Source: Pyrococcus yayanosii CH1
GTDB taxonomy: Archaea; Methanobacteriota_B; Thermococci; Thermococcales; Thermococcaceae
DNA: 64,000 nucleotides
Assembly (NCBI RefSeq): GCF_000215995.1
Contig: NC_015680.1
Coordinates: 1 to 64,000, forward strand
Direction of reading: 5' to 3'
The first letter of the stretch is position 1, and the number at the start of each line of letters is the position of its first letter. A model generated the notes under the pieces. It was not told the DNA's origin. It saw only the letters and a program-made list of their open reading frames with translations, and searched no databases. Below are positions 18,249 to 26,797 of this stretch, piece by piece. Made by a program: the position numbers and the translations under genes.

Positions 18249-18782
18249 ATGGAGAGGTACGTGTTACTGGTGAAGGCCCTGAAGGGGGTCGATGTAACGC
18301 CCTTCAGGGAGAGGGTAAAGGCCTTGGCAAGGGAGTTTGGACTAAGGGCGGAGATGTACAGGTGCATAGGGCTAACGGTCGACCTAGTGATACTCTATGA
18401 GGGTGGCGTTGTCTTGGTGAAAAGGGGAAAAGAGCCCTATAAGGACCACTGGGCCCTTCCCGGAGGCTTCGTGGAATATGGGGAGACTGTGGAAGAAGCT
18501 GCTGTGAGGGAGGCCAAAGAAGAGACCGGCCTTGACGTTAAGCTCTTAAGCCTCGTTGGTGTCTACTCTAGGCCAGACAGGGATCCGCGGGGACACACGG
18601 TTACGATAGCCTTTCTCGCCCTCGGACTTGGCGAGTTAAAGGCTGGGGACGACGCCAGGGAGGTCAGGGTCTTCCCGATAGATGCTCTCCCTCGCCTCCC
18701 CCTGGCCTTCGACCATGCTGACATCCTGAGGGATGCCCTTGGGGGGAGGATAGGGTGGGGAAGGTCAAGTTCGGCAGGATAA
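18249..18782 (+). CDS. NUDIX hydrolase (ADP-ribose pyrophosphatase-like)
   Basis: This 177-residue pyrophosphohydrolase has an intact Nudix box, with GGFVEYGETVEEAA followed by VREAKEETGLD (about residues 74-98; Gx5Ex7REUxEExGU). PYKDHWALPGGF precedes it, as in ADP-ribose pyrophosphatases. The substrate is probably ADP-ribose or another nucleoside diphosphate derivative. An N-terminal extension of about 55 residues precedes the Nudix core. ATG 18249 follows GCGGTGG; GTG 18240 would add MVP. The 3' end overlaps the next gene by 28 nt. Confidence 0.87.
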   Translation: MERYVLLVKALKGVDVTPFRERVKALAREFGLRAEMYRCIGLTVDLVILYEGGVVLVKRGKEPYKDHWALPGGFVEYGETVEEAAVREAKEETGLDVKLLSLVGVYSRPDRDPRGHTVTIAFLALGLGELKAGDDAREVRVFPIDALPRLPLAFDHADILRDALGGRIGWGRSSSAG

Positions 18783-19105
18783 CCATAGATGGTAGGACGT
18801 TCGAGCACGATATCGTGGTCTATCCGAGCGGGAGGATAGATCGCAGGAGGAAGGAGATAAGCAAGCGGAAACACGGCACGAGTCACCGCCTTGACCCCGA
18901 GGAGCTGAAGGAGTATTTAAAGGAGGACTTTGATGTCCTCTTGGTCGGTACCGGGATTTATGGCATGCTCTCCCTCCTGCCGGAGGCGAAGGAGCTGGTA
19001 AAGAACAGGGAGGTCATTGAGAAGCCGACCCCCGAAGCCCTTGAGCTCTTCGAGGAACTGCGAAAAGAGAAAAGGGTCCTGGCGATATTCCATGTAACCT
19101 GCTAG
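18755..19105 (+). CDS. MTH938-like domain protein
   Basis: This 116-residue protein is of the MTH938/AAMDC type, a small fold of unknown biochemical role. FGRITIDGRTFEHDIVVYPSG opens the domain. The block RRKEISKRKHGTSHRL and the loop DVLLVGTGIYGMLSL follow as in the family. GTG 18755 begins within the NUDIX gene with GGGGAGGATAGGG upstream. Its stop overlaps that of the convergent ABC permease gene by 4 nt. Recognition is by overall pattern. Confidence 0.75.
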   Translation: MGKVKFGRITIDGRTFEHDIVVYPSGRIDRRRKEISKRKHGTSHRLDPEELKEYLKEDFDVLLVGTGIYGMLSLLPEAKELVKNREVIEKPTPEALELFEELRKEKRVLAIFHVTC

Positions 19106-20547
19106 CGCAGTATCCGGCTGGCCGTGAGCATCACAGCCATCTCTATGATGAAACCGGCAAGGTAGTCTTCCGGATGGCCAATAAGCAGATGAGCGATCCC
19201 TATCAGGAGGACTGGGATGAGGGTAAGGAGGAACATCGCTATGGAATCCACGAAGCCCATCTTTGGCATCGCGATGTCGTCGCCCATCTTGGAGGCCACG
19301 TAGGCAACGCTTATTAGGGCCGTCGCGAGGGGCAGGGGAAGGTAGAGAAGCAGCGGAAGGGCCTTCGCTCCATTTAGGAGCACCGAGAGGGTAACCAGAA
19401 TTGCAACCATTCCAGTCGGTATCGCGGCCATCGTGAGGGCCTTCCCCATGAGGAAGGTTTCCCTCTGGAGGGGCAGGGTCCGGAGGAACTCAAAGCCCTC
19501 CGCTTCAAGTTTTAAGGCGGCATCGGAGAGCATTGATGTCAGCAGGCTGACTATCAGAAGCACGAGGAGTGTCTCACTTGGCCGGAGGCCAGAGCTTATC
19601 GCTTGATATAGGGGATAGAAGACCACGTAAACGGGAACCAAGAAGGATGCGAGGAGCTGGCTTCTCCTGAACACCGTTTTCAGGTCCTTGAGGGCCACCG
19701 CCACGACTGGCTCTTTCACCGAGAGCCTGAAGCCTTCTCCCGTTTTTCCTACCACCCTTGGCTCACTCACGGCCTCCCAGACGCGGCGGAGGGTATAGAT
19801 GTAGAGGGCGAGGGAAAAGGCCATATAGAGGGTTAGGAGTCCAATGCTTTTGAGGGGCTCGTAAACGGTGGACGCGGCCATCGGGAAGGCGAAGGAATAC
19901 CGCTCGAAGATACCGGCAAGCATCTCGATGTGGCTCTCTATGTAGTCCTCCATGAAGCGGATGACGTAGTAGATGCCCACGATGAGCAATATCCCGATGG
20001 TCTTCCCGATGTTCTTCAGTATACTCCTCCTGCCGACGTGGATGGTGCCGAAGTGGACGTATATGAAGAGGCCCAGCGAATGACCCATGAATATGGCCGT
20101 GAGGGTCCAGAGGATGCCAAGCAAAGCTGCCGGAACATTGGCGAGGGCAAGAACGGCTGGTAGGAGCAGGAAGAAGGCCGGAACGACGTCGAGCAGGATA
20201 AGGGCTGAGAGGTATAGCGGCGAGCTCTTCACCGGGAGAGGCTTGAGGGGTTCGAAGATGCCCATCGAGACGGCGTAGGATACGTTGAGCGTCGAGGTGT
20301 AGAGGGAGATTATGAAGGGGAGGAGAAGATAGGAGGCGAAGATTACTGCCCTTCCTTCCTTCGCGAAGTAAATGCTCGCCCCTAGCATTGCCCCAAGGCC
20401 GAGGTAGACGATGCTCTGAAGGCCAACGCTCCAGAGTATGCTACCTTGATGTTTCAGATTCTTCTCCAGCTTCTCGGGGTCGCCTGCTATCATAGGGTTG
20501 TCCTTCATTATGCGATAGCGGAGCTCTCTATAGAGAAGCCTAAGCAT
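19102..20547 (-). CDS. ABC-2-type transporter, membrane subunit
   Basis: This 481-residue integral membrane protein has about 11-12 hydrophobic segments in two clusters separated by a polar stretch (about 235-270). The N-terminus is cytoplasmic and basic (RELRYRIMKDNP). It directly follows its ATPase gene, whose stop abuts this ATG, so the pair forms one exporter. The substrate is unknown; related pairs export drugs, lipids or peptides. It converges with, and overlaps by 4 nt, the MTH938-like gene. Confidence 0.8.
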   Translation of the reverse strand: MLRLLYRELRYRIMKDNPMIAGDPEKLEKNLKHQGSILWSVGLQSIVYLGLGAMLGASIYFAKEGRAVIFASYLLLPFIISLYTSTLNVSYAVSMGIFEPLKPLPVKSSPLYLSALILLDVVPAFFLLLPAVLALANVPAALLGILWTLTAIFMGHSLGLFIYVHFGTIHVGRRSILKNIGKTIGILLIVGIYYVIRFMEDYIESHIEMLAGIFERYSFAFPMAASTVYEPLKSIGLLTLYMAFSLALYIYTLRRVWEAVSEPRVVGKTGEGFRLSVKEPVVAVALKDLKTVFRRSQLLASFLVPVYVVFYPLYQAISSGLRPSETLLVLLIVSLLTSMLSDAALKLEAEGFEFLRTLPLQRETFLMGKALTMAAIPTGMVAILVTLSVLLNGAKALPLLLYLPLPLATALISVAYVASKMGDDIAMPKMGFVDSIAMFLLTLIPVLLIGIAHLLIGHPEDYLAGFIIEMAVMLTASRILR

Positions 20548-21309
20548 TCACAGGGCCTCCTTTAGGACGTTCACTAGGATAGCGACCTCATCCTTGGCCT
20601 CCGTCAGCTTTAGGAAGACGTCCTCGAGGCTCTCCTCTTTTGCGAGCTCCTTGAGCTCCTCGACGGTTCCTTCTGCTATCAGTTTTCCGTTGTGGATGAG
20701 ACCTATCCTGTCGCAGACGAGCTCTGCAAGGGCCAGAACGTGGGTGGAGAAGATTATGCTCTTGCTCTCGGCCTTGAATTCCATGAGAAGTTCCCTGAAA
20801 ACGCGGGCACTCTTAGGGTCGAGGCCGTTCATGGCTTCATCGAGAATCAGAACTTTTGGATCGTGGAGGAGAGCACTTATGAGGGAGATCTTCTGCCTTG
20901 TCCCGAAGCTCAGGGTTCCTATAAGCTGGTTCATGTATTTCTCTATGCCGAAGGCCTCCACTAGTCGCCTTACCCTGTCCTCCAGCACGTCTTCCTCGAT
21001 TCCCCTCACGCTTCCCACGAAGCTGAAGAACTCCGTGGGGGTGAGGCTCTCGTAGAGGACGGGAGTCTCGGGGACGTAGCCTGAAATTCTTTTCACGGCC
21101 ATGGGGTCTTTGAGGACGTCTATGCCCTCGACGATGACTCTTCCGGACGTTGGCTTTATTATGCCGGCTATTATCTTTAGGGTCGTGGATTTACCGCTTC
21201 CGTTGGGTCCAAGAAGTCCGTATATCTCCCCGTCATTAACGGTGAACGTGATGTCATTAACGGCTATCGCTCCTCCATACCTTTTCGTGAGCCTCTCGAC
21301 TTCAATCAT
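20548..21309 (-). CDS. ABC transporter ATP-binding protein
   Basis: This 253-residue ATPase is of the CcmA/NatA type. Walker A is GLLGPNGSGKSTTLK. The signature loop is GTLSFGTRQKISL, a degenerate LSGGQ as in ABC-2 exporters. Walker B is VLILDEAMNGLDP, and the switch His is in FSTHVLAL. It energises the permease at 19102-20547. The start, ATG 21309, is the first of a two-gene operon reading away from fbp. Confidence 0.9.
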   Translation of the reverse strand: MIEVERLTKRYGGAIAVNDITFTVNDGEIYGLLGPNGSGKSTTLKIIAGIIKPTSGRVIVEGIDVLKDPMAVKRISGYVPETPVLYESLTPTEFFSFVGSVRGIEEDVLEDRVRRLVEAFGIEKYMNQLIGTLSFGTRQKISLISALLHDPKVLILDEAMNGLDPKSARVFRELLMEFKAESKSIIFSTHVLALAELVCDRIGLIHNGKLIAEGTVEELKELAKEESLEDVFLKLTEAKDEVAILVNVLKEAL

Positions 21310-21554
21310 CCAAACACCCGGAGTAAAGAGAAACCATCAAAATTTATAAATTTTTGCCTACGGTCTTCCGTCATTCTGGCCGTGCATCTCACCAGCCATG
21401 AAGGTCGGAGCTCCGGGAGATGAGGCGACGCTCCTCGGATTTCTTTGACTTCTCGGTTGTGCTCTTTTTGTCTATTTCAAGAACTAACCCAAAATCATGG
21501 CGATTACTCCACGATCAGCTGGTTATATGACCAGAAAAACTTTGGGTGATTGCG

Positions 21555-21571
21555 TATCATTCGCGGTGATA
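21555..21571 (+). promoter_or_regulatory. Thermococcales Glycolytic Motif (TGM) upstream of fbp
   Basis: TATCATTCGCGGTGATA matches the TGM palindrome TATCACn5GTGATA except for one base (T for C at position 6). It lies 17-35 nt upstream of the TATA box TTTTATAAATG (about 21590-21600), the placement used for activation by Tgr/TrmBL1. In T. kodakarensis that regulator activates gluconeogenic genes, including fbp, when sugars are scarce. Confidence 0.75.
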
Positions 21572-21589
21572 AACTTTAGCTTTGGCAAA

Positions 21590-21600
21590 TTTTATAAATG
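21590..21600 (+). promoter_or_regulatory. TATA box of fbp
   Basis: TTTTATAAATG lies 32-42 nt before ATG 21632, directly downstream of the TGM. A GGTGG Shine-Dalgarno site at 21620-21624 gives a short leader. Confidence 0.7.
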
Positions 21601-21631
21601 TGTAACAAAAATCTTTCCCCGGTGGTAAAAA

Positions 21632-22756
21632 ATGGCGGTGGGAGAGAAGATAACCATAAGCGTAATAAAGGCTGATGTTGGGGGTTGGCCAGGCCACTCG
21701 AGGGTTCATCCGGCCCTGATAGAGAGAGCGAAGGAAGTTCTTGCAGAGGCCCAGAAAGAGGGCACGATAATAGACTTCTATGTCACCTACGTGGGCGATG
21801 ATCTCCAGCTCATCATGACCCACAAGAAGGGTGTTGACAGCCCTGATGTCCATGGACTCGCTTGGGAGGCTTTCAAGAAGGCTACCGAGGTAGCTAAGGC
21901 CCTTGGTCTTTATGGGGCTGGGCAGGATCTCCTTAAGGATGCTTTCAGCGGGAACGTGAGAGGCCTTGGTCCAAGCGTCGCTGAGATGGAGATAACCCTT
22001 AGGAAGAGCGAGCCCATAGTGACGTTCCACCTTGACAAGACCGAACCTGGAGCCTTCAACCTGCCGATATTCAGGATGTTCGCCGACCCCTTCACCACGG
22101 CCGGTCTCGTCATTGACCCTAAGATGCACATGGGCTTCCGCTTCGAGATATGGGACATCCTCGAGCACAAGCGCGTCATAATGAGCTCTCCCGAGGAAAT
22201 GTACGACATCCTCGCCCTCATAGGAGCCAAGAGTCGCTACGTCATCAAGCGTGTCTTCCCGAAGGAGGGTCACCCGATACCTAAGGACGAGCCCGTCGCC
22301 GTTGTCTCAACGGAGAAGCTCTATGAAGTGGCGGGAGAGTATGTGGGTAAGGACGACCCCGTCGCAATCGTTAGGGCTCAGAGCGGTCTCCCGGCTCTTG
22401 GAGAGGTGTTGGAGCCCTTCGCGTTCCCGCACCTCGTCAGTGGCTGGATGCGCGGTTCTCACAACGGTCCGCTCATGCCTGTCCCGCTCAAATACGCGAC
22501 TCCGACTAGGTTCGACGGTCCGCCTAGGGCGGTTGCTCTGGGTTGGCAGATAAGCCCTGAGGGTAAGCTCGTCGGTCCGGTTGACCTCTTCGACGACCCA
22601 GCCTTTGACTACGCTCGCCAGAAGGCCCTTGAGATTACCGAGTACATGAGGAGACACGGACCCTTCGAGCCTCACAGGCTCCCGCTCGAGGAGATGGAGT
22701 ACACAACCCTGCCGGGTGTCCTCGAGAAGCTCAAGGACCGCTTCGAGCCCGTCTGA
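21632..22756 (+). CDS. fbp: Fructose-1,6-bisphosphate aldolase/phosphatase
   Basis: This 374-residue archaeal bifunctional enzyme condenses triose phosphates to FBP and dephosphorylates it to fructose-6-phosphate, making gluconeogenesis one-way. The N-terminus KITISVIKADVGGWPGHSRVHP contains the first metal ligands. HLDKTEPGAFNLPIF, GWMRGSHNGPLMPVP and YATPTRFDGPPRAVALG are family hallmarks. Length is normal. With pgk and phosphoglycerate mutase in the same window it fits sugar synthesis from peptides. It converges on the NSUN gene with only 2 nt between them. Confidence 0.96.
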   Translation: MAVGEKITISVIKADVGGWPGHSRVHPALIERAKEVLAEAQKEGTIIDFYVTYVGDDLQLIMTHKKGVDSPDVHGLAWEAFKKATEVAKALGLYGAGQDLLKDAFSGNVRGLGPSVAEMEITLRKSEPIVTFHLDKTEPGAFNLPIFRMFADPFTTAGLVIDPKMHMGFRFEIWDILEHKRVIMSSPEEMYDILALIGAKSRYVIKRVFPKEGHPIPKDEPVAVVSTEKLYEVAGEYVGKDDPVAIVRAQSGLPALGEVLEPFAFPHLVSGWMRGSHNGPLMPVPLKYATPTRFDGPPRAVALGWQISPEGKLVGPVDLFDDPAFDYARQKALEITEYMRRHGPFEPHRLPLEEMEYTTLPGVLEKLKDRFEPV

Positions 22757-22758
22757 TT

Positions 22759-24111
22759 TCATTCTTTTCTCAGTTTTGCTATGAAGAAGCTGTTGCAGTC
22801 GTGCCTGTGGGTCCACGTTCTAAAAACCCTTTCGCCGATTTCAAGGAAGCCTCTGTCACCCCAGTTAAAGGGATGTTTTATGAGGGCAAAGCCTCTCTCG
22901 AGGGCGAAGAGAACGTTCTCCTCGTTCTCGTCTATCCTTATCGAACAGGTCGAATACGTCATTTCACCATCGGCGCGTAGGTTCTCGTAGGCGTTGAGGA
23001 GCATGTTCCTCTGGACGCTTATCACGCGTTTGATTTTGTTCTCGTCGAAGCGCCACTTGACTTCTGGGAACTGCCTGTAGGTGCCTGAGGAGGAGCAGGG
23101 AGCGTCGAGGATGATCTTGTCGAAATCCCTCTCATCTTTAAAGTTCTGGCCGTCCGCGTGGACGAGCCTGACATTCTTGACGCCTAGCCTTTTCATTCGC
23201 TCTTTCATCTTTATTAGTCTCTCGTAGGAGTAATCCACGGCCACTATTTCACCTTTGTTCTCCATAAGGGCGGCGGCATGGAAGGTCTTGCTTCCTGGTG
23301 CCGCTGCAAGGTCGAGAACCCTCTCGCCGGGCTCAGGTTTTAGAACATGGGCCACGTAGGCGCTGGCGAGGTCCTGAATCACGAAGTATCCCCTCTTATA
23401 CCATTCCAGCCTCGTCACGGGCGTCTCGTAGTCGAGAACCTTTAGGACGTCGTCCACAGGCGTGTATGCAACCCTAACGCCATTCTCCTCAAGGTATTTC
23501 TTGACCTTATCTACGTCCGCCTTTAGCGTGTTCACCCTGATGTAGTAGCGTTGTGGTCTTAGGTTGCTAAGCAATAATCGGACGGCCTCATCGTAGCCGA
23601 GGAGGTTGATTACATATTCAACGTACCAGCGGGGATGAGAGAAGCGGACGGATAACCACTCGACCCTGTCTTTCTCTTTTAGCTTCTTCAGAGCCCTTTC
23701 TACGTCAAATTTCTCAACTTCCCTGAGGATGGCGTTCACGAATTTGGCTTTTGCCAAGTCAAAGCGCTCTTTGACGACCCTCACGATGGAATCCGTCGCT
23801 ATCGCCGGATTCACGCCCTTGAACTTCATCTCGAACGTTCCAATGCGAAGGAGGTTCGCCAGATAGGGGTCAAGGTCATCAACCTTTGACCCCCTCAGGA
23901 CGGAGTTTATTATGAAGTCTATCTTGGCTCGCCATTTCTCGATCTCGAAGACGTAAGCGTGTGCAATTCCTCTTGCCTTCTCCCTGTCCCTTCCTTCGAC
24001 TTTGGAGAATATCCTCTCGAGGGCATGCTTCGATGAGAGCTCCCTCTCCTCAACGAGCGTGAGAGCGTCTGCCACTATCTCCTGCAGGCTCACCCGGTAG
24101 AACAGCTCCAT
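22759..24111 (-). CDS. RNA cytosine-C5 methyltransferase, NOL1/NOP2/Sun (RsmB-like)
   Basis: This 450-residue enzyme makes 5-methylcytosine in rRNA or tRNA. Residues 1-150 form a NusB-like helical domain, as in RsmB/Fmu. The catalytic domain has LDLAAAPGSKTFHAA (SAM site), ILDAPCSSSGTYRQFPEVKW (catalytic-cycle Cys) and MTYSTCSIRIDENEENV (nucleophile Cys). The C-terminus RTWTHRHDCNSFFIAKL is conserved. It resembles the P. horikoshii PH0851 type; the target is unknown. It is divergent from the ZPR1 gene. Confidence 0.9.
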   Translation of the reverse strand: MELFYRVSLQEIVADALTLVEERELSSKHALERIFSKVEGRDREKARGIAHAYVFEIEKWRAKIDFIINSVLRGSKVDDLDPYLANLLRIGTFEMKFKGVNPAIATDSIVRVVKERFDLAKAKFVNAILREVEKFDVERALKKLKEKDRVEWLSVRFSHPRWYVEYVINLLGYDEAVRLLLSNLRPQRYYIRVNTLKADVDKVKKYLEENGVRVAYTPVDDVLKVLDYETPVTRLEWYKRGYFVIQDLASAYVAHVLKPEPGERVLDLAAAPGSKTFHAAALMENKGEIVAVDYSYERLIKMKERMKRLGVKNVRLVHADGQNFKDERDFDKIILDAPCSSSGTYRQFPEVKWRFDENKIKRVISVQRNMLLNAYENLRADGEMTYSTCSIRIDENEENVLFALERGFALIKHPFNWGDRGFLEIGERVFRTWTHRHDCNSFFIAKLRKE

Positions 24112-24199
24112 GCTCGGCCCTTCTCTCTGTTGTTTAAAAGGCTTTGCATGCCTATTTATTTATAAACCATAATTTTCGGATTATAGGCAGGTGGTATGA

Positions 24200-24829
24200 A
24201 TGGGAGAGCTTAAACCCGAGATGATTCAAGAGCTTAGGCTTGGCGACTGTCCGATATGTGGCGGAAAGGGGACGCTTAAGGCTATCCAGCTTATCCACAG
24301 GATTCCTTACTTTGGCGAGGTTATGGAGAGCACCGTGATATGCGAGAAGTGTGGCTACAAAAGCGCCGACGTCATGATACTCGAGGAGAGGGAGCCAAGA
24401 CTCTATGAGGTCAGGGTTGAGGAGGAGAGGGACCTTTTCACGCGCGTCGTTAGAAGCAAGAGCGGAACCATAGAGCTCGTTGAGCTGGGCGTGAAAATAG
24501 AGCCGGGCCCAGCCTCAGAGGGCTTCGTCAGCAACGTTGAAGGTGTTCTGGAGAGGGTTAAGGAGGTCCTCCTGATGGCGAGGGACTTCAAGGAGCAGGA
24601 GGAAGACGAGGATGCCGTGAAGAGGATAGATGAGCTGTTGGCCTACATAGAGGACGTCAGAGAGGGCAAAAAGCCTCTGACGGTTAAGGTAATGGACCCC
24701 TTTGGAAACAGTGCCCTCATAGGCGAAAAAGTGAGGAGCAGGCTACTGACGAAGGAGGAAATAAAGAGCTTGAGCACAGGGCCTTACGTCGTCATCGAGC
24801 CTGAAGAAGCCACTTCCAGAGATGAATGA
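24200..24829 (+). CDS. ZPR1-type zinc-finger protein
   Basis: This 209-residue archaeal single-unit ZPR1 protein has zinc ligands CPICGGKGT and CEKCGYKSADV, followed by the ZPR1 beta-domain (YEVRVEEERDLFTRVVRSKSGTIELVELG, IEPGP). Eukaryotic ZPR1 has two such units and binds or folds EF-1A, so a translation-factor role is possible but unproved in archaea. ATG 24200 follows GGTGG at 24190-24194; the ATG at 24196 is out of frame. A TATA-like TTATTTATAAACC lies upstream. Confidence 0.88.
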   Translation: MGELKPEMIQELRLGDCPICGGKGTLKAIQLIHRIPYFGEVMESTVICEKCGYKSADVMILEEREPRLYEVRVEEERDLFTRVVRSKSGTIELVELGVKIEPGPASEGFVSNVEGVLERVKEVLLMARDFKEQEEDEDAVKRIDELLAYIEDVREGKKPLTVKVMDPFGNSALIGEKVRSRLLTKEEIKSLSTGPYVVIEPEEATSRDE

Positions 24830-24906
24830 TGCTGATCACCCTCCTCACTTAAAGGAGCATAAGCTTTAAATAAAGCAGTCCTCTACTACTAACCCGGGGA
24901 GTTCTC

Positions 24907-25722
24907 GTGATACTCGGAGGAATGTTAAAGTTAAAACGTATAAAGGGCATAACCCACGGGAGCCACATAGACACGGTTTATCCGGACCCTCTTTGGGTCG
25001 TGAGCTGGCTCATGAGAAAGCTGAACGAGGAGAACCCGGAATACAGAACCGTAAAAGCCGAGCTGAGGCAGGGAAGACTCTTTCCCCGCACCAAAACCGT
25101 CGATGTAAGGATATACGACCTGCCCTTTGGCGACGACGTTCTCATGAGGACTGTCGTGATGGAAGATCCGGAGCCCCGCCTCGTTACGGCGTTTCCAGTT
25201 CTGATGGCAGAGACGAGCAGTCAGTTCCGGGTAGAGAGGGTCTTTGAGTGGGCTAATGGGCTGGAGGGCAATATCGCTGGTGAGGTTCTCGGGGAGGTAA
25301 AGCCGAGCGTGAGTTTTTTCGCGGTTGATTATGTCGAGAGAAAGGCCGACTATCTAAGGGTTGAGACTGACGAAGTAAGGCTGGCGTTCCTTGCTTACGG
25401 GGCCAGAGCTGGGCCTCCTGGGGATAACTTTGAGGTAGAATTACCCGATGCCGGACCTATAAAAGTTAACCTTGAGGAGGCTGAACTACTCCTGCCTGTG
25501 CCCCTCAGCGGTGCATTCATGGACGATTACATGATAACGGGAAAAGTGCTTGGGGTGAGATCAAGTAGGACGCTCTATGGCGATGGCTACCTAATTCGGC
25601 TGAAGAACCTTCCGCTGAGGGAGATAGATTTATTCGTCCTCAGGGAACATCTGAAGGGAGAGGTAAAAGAGGAGGAGATGCTCACGGCTGTTGGGTGGCT
25701 TCAGGGGGAACTTCTGCTTTAG
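24907..25722 (+). CDS. Conserved hypothetical protein
   Basis: I do not recognise this 271-residue acidic soluble protein. It has no membrane segments or metal motifs. The first part (HGSHIDTVYPDPLWVVSWLMRKL) contains a His/Asp cluster. The middle is beta-rich (SFFAVDYVERKADYLRVETDEVRLAFLAYGARAG). GTG 24907 is chosen because GGGGAG sits 5 nt upstream and TATA CTTTAAATAAAG about 30 nt upstream; ATG 24922 is in frame but touches a GGAGGA. Its last 41 nt overlap, tail to tail, the TFB coding sequence. Confidence 0.65.
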   Translation: MILGGMLKLKRIKGITHGSHIDTVYPDPLWVVSWLMRKLNEENPEYRTVKAELRQGRLFPRTKTVDVRIYDLPFGDDVLMRTVVMEDPEPRLVTAFPVLMAETSSQFRVERVFEWANGLEGNIAGEVLGEVKPSVSFFAVDYVERKADYLRVETDEVRLAFLAYGARAGPPGDNFEVELPDAGPIKVNLEEAELLLPVPLSGAFMDDYMITGKVLGVRSSRTLYGDGYLIRLKNLPLREIDLFVLREHLKGEVKEEEMLTAVGWLQGELLL

Positions 25723-26650
25723 CTATGTTGGTTATGAAAGCTGAGGGTAGTTTAAGTCCAAGTTTTTCTACTAGTTCTTTGTATCTGTTTCTTACGGTTA
25801 CTTCTGTTACTCTTGCTATTTCGGCGACTTCTCTTTGGGTTCTTTTTTCTCCTTCGAGGAGGGAGGCGATGTAGAGGGCTGCTGCTACTAAACCAGCGGG
25901 GCTTTTCCCGCTTGTCAATCCCTTCCTATAAGCTTCTTCCAAAATTTCCACGGCTTTTCTTCTAACCTTTTCACTCAAGCCTAGTTCATCGGCAAACTTG
26001 TTCACGTAATCCGTGGGTTTCACGAATAATTTCTTGGGTGTGAGGTTTAAATTGCGGGCTATGAAGCGATAACTTCTCCCAATTTCCTTCTTATCAACTC
26101 TTGAGATGTCGCTGATTTCGTCGAGGGTTCTTGGGACTTTTAGGAGCCTGCAGGCGGCGTAAACGCAAGCTGCAATAACACTCTCAATTGAGCGGCCCCT
26201 AATAAGCCCCCTCCTAACAGCCTCCCTATAAAGCCTAGCCGCCTCCTCCTCAACATGCTTCGGAAGCTTAAGCTGGGCCGTAATCCTATCAAGCTCACTA
26301 AGAGCAAAAGCAAGATTACGCTCCGCAGCATCACTAACCCTCAAACGAGACTGCCACCTCCTAAGCCTATACATCTTCTCCCTCATCAAACCCGTGAGAG
26401 AGCGATCTATGCCTATGTCCGTGGAGAGACCCTTATCATGAAGAAGAATACTCTCAGGAGCTCCAATTCTGGAGCGTTTTTTCCACTGGTTGCTGTCAAA
26501 AATCCGATAATCGGGACGTAGGTCGATAATGTTCTCCTGTATTATTTCTCCACAGTTTTGGCAGTATATTTCTCCGCGATAGGGATCGTAGACGAGGTTT
26601 GTCGAGCCGCAGTTGGGGCAGGTGTGGGAGATTTTAGAATTGGTAAACAT
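25682..26650 (-). CDS. tfb: Transcription initiation factor B (TFB)
   Basis: This 322-residue general factor recruits RNA polymerase to TBP-bound promoters. The zinc ribbon is CPNCGSTNLVYDPYRGEIYCQNCG (residues 11-34). The B-reader region (RIGAPESILLHDKGLSTDIG) is intact. Two cyclin folds follow, with RGRSIESVIAACVYAACRLL and SGKSPAGLVAAALYIASLL. The C-terminus extends a little (IAKAEVPPEATQQP). ATG 26650 has GAGGTGA 6 nt upstream. Thermococcales carry two TFBs; the position suggests the TFB2-type copy. Codon choice switches abruptly in mid-gene (see findings). Confidence 0.94.
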   Translation of the reverse strand: MFTNSKISHTCPNCGSTNLVYDPYRGEIYCQNCGEIIQENIIDLRPDYRIFDSNQWKKRSRIGAPESILLHDKGLSTDIGIDRSLTGLMREKMYRLRRWQSRLRVSDAAERNLAFALSELDRITAQLKLPKHVEEEAARLYREAVRRGLIRGRSIESVIAACVYAACRLLKVPRTLDEISDISRVDKKEIGRSYRFIARNLNLTPKKLFVKPTDYVNKFADELGLSEKVRRKAVEILEEAYRKGLTSGKSPAGLVAAALYIASLLEGEKRTQREVAEIARVTEVTVRNRYKELVEKLGLKLPSAFITNIAKAEVPPEATQQP

Positions 26651-26797
26651 TCTCACTCACCTCATAATTATGATGATCTCGTAATATTTCGTGGTTCCCC
26701 ATTGTGTAATATAATCATAAATGTTTATAAGTTTTGCTGTTGGGTTGAGCAATAAAATGTGTTGGAGTATTGTGCTCAAAAGAAAATGGGGAGCAGT

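Larger units (their letters stand above)
21310..21631. other. 322-nt divergent intergenic region
   Basis: This gap separates the ABC operon (minus) from fbp (plus). Nearest the ABC gene is an A/T-rich stretch (AAATTTATAAATTTTT, about 21341-21356) that can serve as its TATA region. The middle (about 21365-21540) shows no convincing reading frame. The right end holds the TGM-like operator and fbp TATA listed separately. Confidence 0.5.
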
